20,340 bases of DNA from UBA1822 sp963634795. Lineage in GTDB: Bacteria; Bacillota; Negativicutes; Veillonellales; Dialisteraceae. A program made the translations under genes and the position numbers. Shown here in pieces: positions 1-4,284 of the stretch. Within the stretch, counting starts at the first letter, position 1. Each line of letters opens with the position of its first letter. The stretch lies in the NCBI GenBank assembly GCA_963634795.1, contig CAVHDO010000013.1, positions 1 through 20,340 on the forward strand, in the 5' to 3' direction. The notes beneath the pieces were generated by a model. It worked only from the letters and a program-made list of their open reading frames with translations. It was not told the DNA's origin and did no database searches.

Positions 1-269
1 TCCTGGCGGCGCAGAGAGGAAATTCCAAGCTGCACAATCGTTTCACATTGCAATTTGATTGGTCGCCGCTGGCCACCGATATTTCCGCGGCGGATGCCGG
101 AGCGCTCGCATCGGCCATCACGACGATGCCGGCGGAGAATATTCATTTCATGATTCTGCCCGGGAAATTCAATACGGTGGAAACGACTCGCGTCTGGGAG
201 ATCAATCCGGTCGAACTGCAATCGGCCATCGGAGCGGTTCTGGGGCAGGATGCGGAGAAGGAAAAGTGA
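1..269 (+). CDS. LCP (LytR-CpsA-Psr) family protein, C-terminal fragment
   Basis: The reading frame is open from the window edge (first full codon at base 3) to a TGA at 267-269, so only the last 88 codons are seen. The visible part has the pattern typical of the end of LCP proteins: a segment ending in ILPG, a short extension with TRVWEINP, and a final helix (VELQSAIGAVLG). LCP enzymes are membrane-anchored and transfer undecaprenyl-linked glycopolymers onto peptidoglycan. The catalytic arginines and the membrane anchor lie outside the window. An LCP gene just upstream of rsfS is a recurrent arrangement in Firmicutes, which supports the call. The TTG at 48 is an internal codon, not a start. 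Family assignment is moderate because the conserved core is missing. Confidence 0.6.
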   Translation, partial: LAAQRGNSKLHNRFTLQFDWSPLATDISAADAGALASAITTMPAENIHFMILPGKFNTVETTRVWEINPVELQSAIGAVLGQDAEKEK

Positions 270-281
270 GTGGCGGCTTGT

Positions 282-309
282 CGTGTGCTTGACTTTTTTG
301 TCAGGCGGG
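282..309 (+). repeat. 29-bp connector repeat, copy 1
   Basis: This copy reads GTGCTTGACTTTTTT followed by GTCAGGCGGG. Three further recognisable copies lie at 2257-2286 (+), 3988-4016 (-) and 4054-4080 (-). Each copy is next to a heptamer array. The sequence contains a small TGAC/GTCA inverted repeat around the T run. Function is unknown. Confidence 0.6.
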
Positions 310-314
310 GTCGA

Positions 315-346
315 GACGTCAGACAGTCAGACTTCAGACGTCAGAC
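315..346 (+). repeat. GACGTCA heptamer array (4 units)
   Basis: Four units are present with lengths 7, 8, 7, 7 (GACGTCA, GACAGTCA, GACTTCA, GACGTCA) plus a trailing GAC. The same family recurs at 2199-2219, 3954-3981 (inverted), 9261-9289 and 9402-9429 (inverted). The core GACGTC is a perfect palindrome, so an array can pair with itself as well as with inverted copies. Confidence 0.8.
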
Positions 347-370
347 TATAGATGTGCGTTTGTGTCATGG

Positions 371-440
371 GGTTGATGGAGTTTGGTAGGGGTTGATAAA
401 GTTTGATGAAGCTTGAAAAGGCTTGGAAAGGCTTGGAATG
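371..440 (+). repeat. Decamer tandem repeat (7 units, 10-bp period)
   Basis: Seven consecutive 10-base units can be laid in register: GGTTGATGGA, GTTTGGTAGG, GGTTGATAAA, GTTTGATGAA, GCTTGAAAAG, GCTTGGAAAG, GCTTGGAATG. All start with G and have TTG at positions 3-5; the rest is purine-rich with occasional T. The period matches one turn of B-DNA. It lies between the LCP gene and rsfS with no coding frame across it. Confidence 0.75.
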
Positions 441-530
441 CTTTGTGCTGAAACGCGTTGGGTTTCATGTGAAGTGAGAAACGGAAAACCGTTGACCGTG
501 CGTGAGTAGCTTGTTTTTCATGAATCGTGA

Positions 531-572
531 GGAACGGTGAACGGTAAACGGACCACGGTAAACGGAAGACGG
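531..572 (+). repeat. NNNACGG heptamer array (6 units) in the rsfS leader
   Basis: Six heptamers all ending in ACGG are present: GGAACGG, TGAACGG, TAAACGG, ACCACGG, TAAACGG, AAGACGG. A degenerate part (GAAACGG and ACCG elements) extends upstream to about 477. The array ends about 10 bases before the rsfS ribosome binding site, so it is probably transcribed in the leader if rsfS is read from upstream. Confidence 0.7.
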
Positions 573-593
573 ATTTTGTTCAAAGGAGAAATT

Positions 594-956
594 ATGTCGA
601 ACGAGGAAAAGATTGAGATCATTTGTCATGCCATTTCGGAGAAGAAAGGCGTCGCCATTCGCATTTTGGAAGTGACAGAGCATACGTCCGTCGCGGATAT
701 TTTTATTCTGTCCACCGTCCGCAACGCGAAGCAGGCGCAGGCCGTCGCCGACGAGGTCGAAGAAAAAATGAAAGAGAAAGGGGAACGGCCGCTTCGCCGC
801 GAAGGCTATCGCGAAGGCGATTGGATTCTTCTCGATTTCGGAGACATCGTTGTGCACGTTTTCACGGACGAAGAGCGGCGCCGCTACGAATTGGACGAAC
901 TTTGGGCCGAAGCGCCGGCGCGCGATTGGCACGACGCGGAAGAACAGCATGATTGA
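594..956 (+). CDS. rsfS: Ribosomal silencing factor RsfS
   Basis: A 120-residue protein of the RsfS/YbeB/YqeL family, which binds large-subunit protein L14 and blocks joining of the 30S and 50S subunits when nutrients fall. Visible family features are an N-terminal helix, the strand VADIFILSTV, the segment AVADEVEEKM, and the hallmark core GDWILLDFGDIVVHVF followed by RRYELDELW. The ATG at 594 is chosen because AAAGGAG lies 5-11 bases upstream. A longer frame from a GTG at 537 would translate the ACGG heptamer repeat and is unlikely. The gene overlaps the next start by 8 bases, implying translational coupling with cvfB. The upstream neighbour is an LCP gene, as in many Firmicutes. The family call is firm. 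Confidence 0.95.
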   Translation: MSNEEKIEIICHAISEKKGVAIRILEVTEHTSVADIFILSTVRNAKQAQAVADEVEEKMKEKGERPLRREGYREGDWILLDFGDIVVHVFTDEERRRYELDELWAEAPARDWHDAEEQHD

Positions 957-1824
957 GACAAAAGCACGGACAGCTTTGGTCGAAAATTCCATCGCGCGCC
1001 TTCGCGTGACGAGGCTGGCCTCTTTCGGCGCGTTTCTGGATGCCGGGACGGGAAATTCGTCCGACGACATTCTTCTCCACAAAGCGCAGCAGACGGCGGA
1101 CGTCGCCGTGGGAGACACCGTCGAAGTCTTTCTCTATCACGACCCGCGCCATCGCCTGACGGCCAGCATGCGCCTTCCGAAAATTCCCGACGGCGGCTTG
1201 GCGTATACGGAAGTGCTGCTGACGACACGTTTCGGCGCCTTCGTGGAAGCCGGGACCGAGCGCGGCATTTTTTTGCCGCATCATGAAACGGTCGGAGAGC
1301 TCCGCGCCGGGCAAAAAATCTGGGTGAAGCGCTACACGGATAAAACGGGGCGCCTTGCCGTGACGATGCACGTCGCCGACGATATGCGCCGCCTCGCCAT
1401 TCCCGCGCGCGGCGTCAAAGTCGGTGACACGATTTCCGGCACCGTCTACAACATCACGACTGACGGCGCGTTTCTTGTGACAAGAGAAAAAATATTGGCC
1501 TTTCTCTATCGAAACGAAGTGCCGGAGACCCTCACGATGGGCGCGAAACTCACAGCCCGCGTTACATCCGTCCGAGACGACGGCGCCCTTTCCGTTTCCC
1601 TTCGTCCCGCCAAAGAAAAAGCACTGACATCGGACGGCGAAATCATCCTGGCGTACTTGGCCAGACACGGCGGCGTCATGGCCTACGACGACAAAAGCCT
1701 CCCCGCCACCGTCGAGCAAGTCTTCCAAATGAGCAAATCCGCCTACAAGCGCGCCCTCGGCCATCTCCTCAAAGAAGGAAAGATAGAAAAGAAACCGGGC
1801 GGTGGATATTTCTTAATCGAATAA
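949..1824 (+). CDS. cvfB: CvfB/YitL-type S1-domain RNA-binding protein
   Basis: A 291-residue protein matching the CvfB family (S. aureus CvfB, B. subtilis YitL) in length and layout. Three S1-like OB-fold segments are visible: about residues 10-75 (LRVTRLASFGAFLDAG), 80-140 (LLTTRFGAFVEAG with IFLPHHE) and 150-220 (VGDTISGTVYNITTDGAFLV). A winged-helix C-terminus follows (about 225-291) with SKSAYKRALGHLLKEGKIE. CvfB proteins bind RNA and affect post-transcriptional gene expression; the target here is unknown. The ATG at 949 lies inside the end of rsfS and gives the canonical N-terminus. Longer in-frame starts lie deeper in rsfS and are not credible. No clear terminator follows. Confidence 0.88.
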   Translation: MIETKARTALVENSIARLRVTRLASFGAFLDAGTGNSSDDILLHKAQQTADVAVGDTVEVFLYHDPRHRLTASMRLPKIPDGGLAYTEVLLTTRFGAFVEAGTERGIFLPHHETVGELRAGQKIWVKRYTDKTGRLAVTMHVADDMRRLAIPARGVKVGDTISGTVYNITTDGAFLVTREKILAFLYRNEVPETLTMGAKLTARVTSVRDDGALSVSLRPAKEKALTSDGEIILAYLARHGGVMAYDDKSLPATVEQVFQMSKSAYKRALGHLLKEGKIEKKPGGGYFLIE

Positions 1825-1977
1825 TCGGTCCCCTTTTCTAAAATCGGAAAACTTTGATTGCAAACGCCGCCAAAGCGAAAAAAGAAGCAAGCCGCGCGTC
1901 TCATCTCTTTCTCGATAAACTTTTTCAAAGCAAATGCGCCAAACGTGAAAAGCGTAAAGTCTTGCCTCTCCTTTTCC
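1825..1977. other. Intergenic spacer before the small RNA promoter
   Basis: No convincing gene or terminator is visible. The last dozen bases (about 1966-1977) are pyrimidine-rich, CTCTCCTTTTCC. They look like a decayed relative of the CTCTTCC heptamers that precede the folP and def promoters. Confidence 0.4.
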
Positions 1978-2007
1978 TTGACAAAATCATTAAAAACTAT
2001 TTATAAT
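1978..2007 (+). promoter_or_regulatory. Consensus sigma-A promoter of the small RNA
   Basis: A perfect -35 box TTGACA lies at 1978-1983 and a perfect -10 box TATAAT at 2002-2007, with an 18-bp spacer. It is the best promoter match noticed in the window. Start of transcription is expected near 2013-2015. No coding region begins within the next 700 bases, so its product is an RNA. Confidence 0.85.
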
Positions 2008-2013
2008 ACAACC

Positions 2014-2148
2014 ACGCAGAGGAAATGCTGCGTCGTGGTTCGCCACGGGGACTATTGATGATGATTTCCCTGATGATCAATAGTGCCGCTCGGAAAGATA
2101 CTCCTCAATCTTTTCCGGCCAAAGGAAGCGGTTTGCGCCGCTTTTTTT
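2014..2148 (+). ncRNA. Putative structured small RNA (~135 nt), family not recognised
   Basis: The transcript runs from the consensus promoter to an intrinsic terminator. Four hairpins can be paired by eye before the terminator or as part of it. H1 pairs 2015-2019 with 2028-2032 (8-base loop). H2 pairs 2034-2038 with 2043-2047 around a TTCG tetraloop. H3 pairs 2051-2059 with 2076-2084 (9 perfect pairs, 16-base loop). H4 pairs 2091-2099 with 2108-2117 with one bulge. The H1 loop bases 2021-2026 (GGAAAT) are the exact complement of H3 loop bases 2064-2069 (ATTTCC), so a loop-loop contact is possible. The H4 loop ACTCCTCA has a CUCCU stretch complementary to Shine-Dalgarno sequences. It does not match what I know of 6S, SRP, tmRNA, RNase P or common riboswitches. 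Because it is terminated before any gene, a trans-acting sRNA is more likely than a cis-regulator. Confidence 0.6.
2126..2148 (+). terminator. Intrinsic terminator of the small RNA
   Basis: The stem AAGCGG at 2126-2131 pairs with CCGCTT at 2138-2143 around a 6-base loop. Seven consecutive T run from 2142 to 2148. Confidence 0.85.
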
Positions 2149-2198
2149 GTTGCGCCTTTTTTATAGCGGCGCGGCGAATTTTGCACAGGCGGGATGGA

Positions 2199-2252
2199 GA
2201 TGTCAGACGTCAGACGTCAAGAAAGTGCACAGTGCACAGTACACAGTGCACA
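2199..2252 (+). repeat. Adjacent GACGTCA (x3) and GTGCACA (x4) heptamer arrays
   Basis: Three units GATGTCA, GACGTCA, GACGTCA fill 2199-2219. After five bases, four units of GTGCACA (third unit GTACACA) fill 2225-2252. Two different heptamer families are thus placed side by side. The GTGCACA family returns inverted at 4021-4048. Confidence 0.8.
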
Positions 2253-2256
2253 GGGT

Positions 2257-2286
2257 GGCGTGCTTGGCTTTTTCCGTCAGGCGGGA
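2257..2286 (+). repeat. 29-bp connector repeat, copy 2
   Basis: This copy reads GGCGTGCTTGGCTTTTT, then CCGTCAGGCGGGA. It lies between the GTGCACA array and the GGAGCYK array. Confidence 0.6.
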
Positions 2287-2293
2287 GATAGCC

Positions 2294-2400
2294 GGGAGCT
2301 TGGAGCCGGGAGCCTGGAGCAGAAAGCAGTGGCGCTACGCGCGATTTTTTATAAAACAAATGCGGCGCAGCCGCCCCATGATAGCCTTCTTTTGAAAGAA
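2294..2400 (+). repeat. Left copy of a ~100-bp composite direct repeat
   Basis: It consists of four GGAGCYK-type heptamers (GGGAGCT, TGGAGCC, GGGAGCC, TGGAGCA; 2294-2321). A segment GTGGCGCTACGCGCGATTTT begins at 2329, then ATAAAA, a GCGGCGCAGCCGC hairpin and TAGCCTTCTT. The same order of elements is found at 3560-3650. The segment starting GTGGCGC is found a third time at 3884. Confidence 0.7.
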
Positions 2401-2640
2401 GGTGGCGCGTAGCGCCGGAAGATAGAGTGCCTTGAAGAGGCACAATTTCAGCTGTAACGTACAGAACCGAGATGACATCTTCGGTGAAACGAGAATGGCT
2501 CCTTACACCAATTCGATTCTCCGCTTTCGCAAGAAGTTATGCGCCTACGGCGCATTTTACCTTCCGGCCCTCCGGGCCACCTTCCTTAGAAAAAGGAAGG
2601 CTAATCAGTACGCGCTTCGCGCTTTTTTTTGTTTGTTTTT
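2388..2640. repeat. Cluster of short palindromic hairpin repeats
   Basis: Several perfect stems follow one another. CCTTCTTT pairs with AAAGAAGG near 2391-2410. GGCGC pairs with GCGCC near 2404-2417. ATGCGCC pairs with GGCGCAT near 2539-2556. GGCCC pairs with GGGCC, and CCTTCC pairs with GGAAGG around TTAGAAAAA near 2580-2601. The last hairpin is GCGC-TTC-GCGC at 2612-2622 with eight T after it, which could terminate transcription. No credible coding frame exists here. Confidence 0.55.
2611..2630 (+). terminator. Possible terminator, GCGC hairpin with T run
   Basis: GCGC at 2612-2615 pairs with GCGC at 2619-2622 across a TTC loop, and T2623-T2630 follow. The stem is only four pairs and belongs to the palindromic repeat cluster, so a role in termination is uncertain. 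Confidence 0.45.
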
Positions 2641-2665
2641 TTGACGGCGCGGAAATTGGTATAAT
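2641..2665 (+). promoter_or_regulatory. Probable extended -10 promoter of the small-gene cassette
   Basis: TATAAT lies at 2660-2665 and is preceded by TGG, giving an extended -10 motif. A TTGACG at 2641-2646 is present but only 13 bp upstream of the -10, too close for a standard -35. The first cassette gene starts about 100 bases downstream. Confidence 0.5.
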
Positions 2666-2762
2666 ACTTGAGAAGAATTTTTTGATAGACTTATAAGAGA
2701 GACGCGAGGGAAAAAATAAACGGAGTAGAAGGCCATTAATACGGTTTTGGACGGAGGATATT

Positions 2763-2966
2763 ATGTACGAAAAAGAGCTGCACCAAGAATTGACAAAAAT
2801 GTGGGATGATCTGGATTTTGCCGATGGGGCACTTTGCCATTTAGACACTGACGAACAACGTAAAAAAGTATTAGACGGCGTTCTATCTGGTGAACTTAAG
2901 GAGCCGCGAGACGTGTTTGATTGCGTCATGGAATTAGCCGGATTTTATGAAAGAGTAGAGCAATAA
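2763..2966 (+). CDS. Small acidic protein of unknown function, paralog 1 (possibly frameshifted)
   Basis: A 67-residue cytoplasmic-looking protein starting MYEKELHQEL, with GGAGG about 6 bases before the ATG. I do not recognise the family. A close paralog lies at 3297-3509: both share the start, the block DFADGALCHL and TDEQRKKVLD, and an IMEL/VMEL motif near the end. The DNA similarity extends about 40 bases upstream of the starts (CGGAG-AGAAGGC... blocks), so this is a tandem duplication. Just after the TAA, another frame reads NKQIDDAVGVLEINF and continues to a TAA at 3040-3042, only six bases before the next gene. This frame aligns with the DKQMD end of the paralog, suggesting a one-base frameshift has cut off about 25 residues. 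Base composition is more AT-rich than the neighbouring operons, which suggests acquired DNA. Confidence 0.65.
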   Translation: MYEKELHQELTKMWDDLDFADGALCHLDTDEQRKKVLDGVLSGELKEPRDVFDCVMELAGFYERVEQ

Positions 2967-3042
2967 ACAGATTGATGATGCCGTTGGTGTTTTGGAAATA
3001 AATTTCATTGAATGGCATAAATGGCAGGGGGAGGAGGGTTAA
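2959..3042 (+). pseudogene. Out-of-frame C-terminal remnant of the preceding small gene
   Basis: This frame is open from 2959 to a stop at 3040-3042. It encodes a protein-like stretch, SNKQIDDAVGVLEINF followed by IEWHKWQGEEG, with no start codon or ribosome binding site of its own. Its first residues match the frame and the DKQMD ending of the paralog at 3297-3509. Its stop sits six bases before the CPCC gene, normal operon spacing. I infer it is the lost tail of the gene at 2763. Confidence 0.45.
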
Positions 3043-3048
3043 AATATT

Positions 3049-3249
3049 ATGGAAAGGAATGAGGAGTACATTTGCCCGGTGTGCGGGAAGTATTATTTTG
3101 AGGAATACGCGTCTTTTGCTGAATGCCCTATTTGCGGATGGACGGATGATTGTGTGCAAAGGCGACATCCTGATTGGGAAGGGTGTGCCAATGATATGTC
3201 ATTAAACCAAGCCCGGCAAGCATACAAAGAAGGACGGAAGGTAGAATAA
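3049..3249 (+). CDS. CPCC-type cysteine-rich small protein
   Basis: A 66-residue protein with a zinc-ribbon-like pattern: C9-P-V-C12 and C26-P-I-C29, then WTDD (31-34), PDWEG (41-45), AND and SLNQAR (51-56). This order matches the Cys-rich CPCC domain family (first motif usually CPCCG; here CPVCG), ending with the usual SLxxAR helix. Two CxxC pairs suggest one bound zinc. Family members are small and mostly uncharacterised; function here is unknown. A strong purine-rich site (GGGGGAGGAGGG) lies about 10 bases upstream. It sits between two paralogous small genes in an AT-rich cassette, an arrangement reminiscent of small accessory or immunity-type gene arrays, but no toxin gene is visible. Confidence 0.75.
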   Translation: MERNEEYICPVCGKYYFEEYASFAECPICGWTDDCVQRRHPDWEGCANDMSLNQARQAYKEGRKVE

Positions 3250-3296
3250 CAAAACGGAGCAGAAGGCTGTTAATGCGTTTTTTTGCGGAGTGTGTT

Positions 3297-3509
3297 ATGT
3301 ACGAAAAGGAGTTACACAAAGAATTAACGAAATTGTGGGACGATCCGGATTTTGCCGATGGGGCGCTTTGTCATTTAGCCACAGATGAGCAACGTAAAAA
3401 AGTATTAGATGCTATTCTTTCAGGAAAGATTGATAGTTCGACTAAAGCTATATTTTATATTATGGAGTTAGTCGGGATTTTTGAAAAAGCAGATAAACAA
3501 ATGGATTGA
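3297..3509 (+). CDS. Small acidic protein of unknown function, paralog 2
   Basis: A 70-residue protein starting MYEKELHKELTKLW and clearly homologous to the product of 2763-2966: only a few differences in the first 40 residues, then divergence in the middle. The ATG at 3297 is chosen because it matches the paralog start; an in-frame ATG at 3273 would add eight unrelated residues. The sequence is helical and charged with a hydrophobic IFYIMELVGIF segment. It has no signal peptide, membrane span or known motif. It is followed immediately by a strong terminator, so the cassette is one transcription unit of three small genes. Confidence 0.65.
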   Translation: MYEKELHKELTKLWDDPDFADGALCHLATDEQRKKVLDAILSGKIDSSTKAIFYIMELVGIFEKADKQMD

Positions 3510-3510
3510 T

Positions 3511-3536
3511 AGGCCGCAAGCATACGGCCTTTTTTT
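3511..3536 (+). terminator. Intrinsic terminator of the small-gene cassette
   Basis: AGGCCG at 3511-3516 pairs with CGGCCT at 3525-3530 around an 8-base loop. T follows to 3536. It begins two bases after the last stop codon. Confidence 0.88.
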
Positions 3537-3559
3537 GTAAGTGAAACGCGATTGTGCGG

Positions 3560-3650
3560 TGAGCTTGGAGCTGGGAGCTTAAAAGAGGTGGCGCTTTGCG
3601 CGATTTTTATAAAAAATGCGCCGGAGGCGCCACATATTAGCCCTCTTCAG
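3560..3650 (+). repeat. Right copy of the ~100-bp composite direct repeat
   Basis: Three GGAGCYK heptamers (TGAGCTT, GGAGCTG, GGAGCTT; 3560-3580) are followed by GTGGCGCTTTGCGCGATTTT from 3588, then ATAAAA, a GCGCCGGAGGCGCC hairpin and TAGCCCTCTT. The order and sequence match 2294-2400. The two copies bracket the three-gene cassette in direct orientation. Confidence 0.7.
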
Positions 3651-3878
3651 GAGAAAAGCGTCCAGTGGACGGTTTTCAGTGGCCGTAGGCCGGGTGATGG
3701 TCAACGTATGTGAGAAAAAAGTTTAGTAGCGAAAAATTTTTTAGCGTTATTTCTCACGGCGGGTGAAAACTTTACGGCGAGTTTGTTCTTTGCTTTTTTC
3801 TCACATAGAGTCGGCCATCATCCGCCCCTACGGGGCACTGGCGACCGTCCACCGGAAGGTCGCCTCCTGAAGAAGGCT
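3639..3878. repeat. 240-bp fold-back (MITE-like) element
   Basis: The left arm (3639-3721) and right arm (3793-3878) are inverted copies of about 83 and 86 bases. Both share AGCC-TCTTCAGGAG at the outer end, GTGGACGG and GTAGG in the middle, and TATGTGAGAAAAAAG at the inner end. Each arm also holds two small hairpins whose stems differ between arms in a paired way: AAAA/TTTT in one arm is GGCGACC/GGTCGCC in the other, and GGCC/GGCC is GCCCC/GGGGC. The 71-base centre is AT-rich and has no gene. No transposase is present; target duplications were not identified. Confidence 0.65.
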
Positions 3879-3883
3879 AAGTG

Positions 3884-3920
3884 GTGGCGCTTCGCGCGAT
3901 TTTTTTTATAAAACCCCGGC
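3884..3920 (+). repeat. Third copy of the GTGGCGC-T-rich segment
   Basis: GTGGCGCTTCGCGCGATTTT begins at 3884 and continues with T-rich sequence and ATAAAA, as at 2329 and 3588. It lies just outside the right arm of the fold-back element. Confidence 0.6.
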
Positions 3921-3953
3921 GCGAGGCACAAACGTCACAAAAGCCAAGCACGT

Positions 3954-4080
3954 TCTGACGTCTGAATTCTGACTTCTGACGTCTCCATCCCGTCTGACAA
4001 AAAAGTCAAGCACGCCAATCTGTGTACTGTGTACTGTGCACTGTGTACTTTCCTCCCGTCTGACGCAAAAGCCGAGCAAG
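3954..4080 (-). repeat. Inverted mosaic: GACGTCA array, connector, GTGCACA array, connector
   Basis: Reading the plus strand, four TCTGACG-type heptamers lie at 3954-3981. A reverse-oriented connector is at 3988-4016. Four TGTGTAC-type heptamers lie at 4021-4048. A second reverse connector is at 4054-4080. On the minus strand the order is connector, GTGCACA-type array, connector, GACGTCA-type array. The same modules occur at 282-346 and 2199-2286 on the plus strand. Confidence 0.75.
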
Positions 4081-4164
4081 AAAAAAGCCCTGCCTCCCAT
4101 CTCTATCTTGCCACGGCCATCACCGCAAACGCCACGAAAGCCAAGAACAAAAAAAGCCGTGCTT

Positions 4165-4192
4165 CTCTTCCCTCTTCCCTCTTCCCTCTTCC
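4165..4192 (+). repeat. CTCTTCC heptamer array (4 units) upstream of folP
   Basis: Four perfect CTCTTCC units end 15 bases before the folP -10 box. The same heptamer in the same orientation forms a 15-unit array before def (11888-11992). Confidence 0.85.
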
Positions 4193-4207
4193 CTTTGCTC
4201 TGTGGTG

Positions 4208-4213
4208 TATAAT
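4208..4213 (+). promoter_or_regulatory. folP: -10 box of the folP operon promoter
   Basis: A perfect TATAAT lies 71 bases upstream of the folP start. No good -35 hexamer is seen at 17 bp; that position falls in the last CTCTTCC repeat. A hairpin (4236-4258) with ATTTTTGTGTTT after it sits between this box and folP. Confidence 0.6.
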
Positions 4214-4235
4214 GGAGAAAATATTTTATTCTTGG

Positions 4236-4270
4236 CTGTCACGAAGGATTCGCGGCAGATTTTTGTGTTT
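4236..4270 (+). promoter_or_regulatory. Leader hairpin with T run before folP (possible attenuator)
   Basis: CTGTCACGAA at 4236-4245 can pair with TTCGCGGCAG at 4249-4258, with a GGA loop, one T-G wobble and one A-C mismatch. ATTTTTGTGTTT follows. It lies between the promoter and the ribosome binding site (CCGGAGGTG). It looks terminator-like but the stem is imperfect. Confidence 0.35.
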
Positions 4271-4284
4271 CCGGAGGTGATTCG

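Noticed and set aside
2025..2291. Possible small protein MLRRGSPRG... over the small RNA
   Set aside because: It crosses the RNA terminator and heptamer arrays. GGAA abuts the ATG with no spacing for initiation.
315..4080. CRISPR array
   Set aside because: Repeats are head-to-tail heptamers without unique spacers, and no cas genes are present.
3906..4100. A 64-codon minus-strand frame and similar short frames at 2147-2443
   Set aside because: They are made of translated heptamer arrays and connectors, with no initiation signals.
4220..4284. Tetrahydrofolate riboswitch before folP
   Set aside because: The leader is only about 65 bases and lacks the conserved elements I know for that riboswitch.
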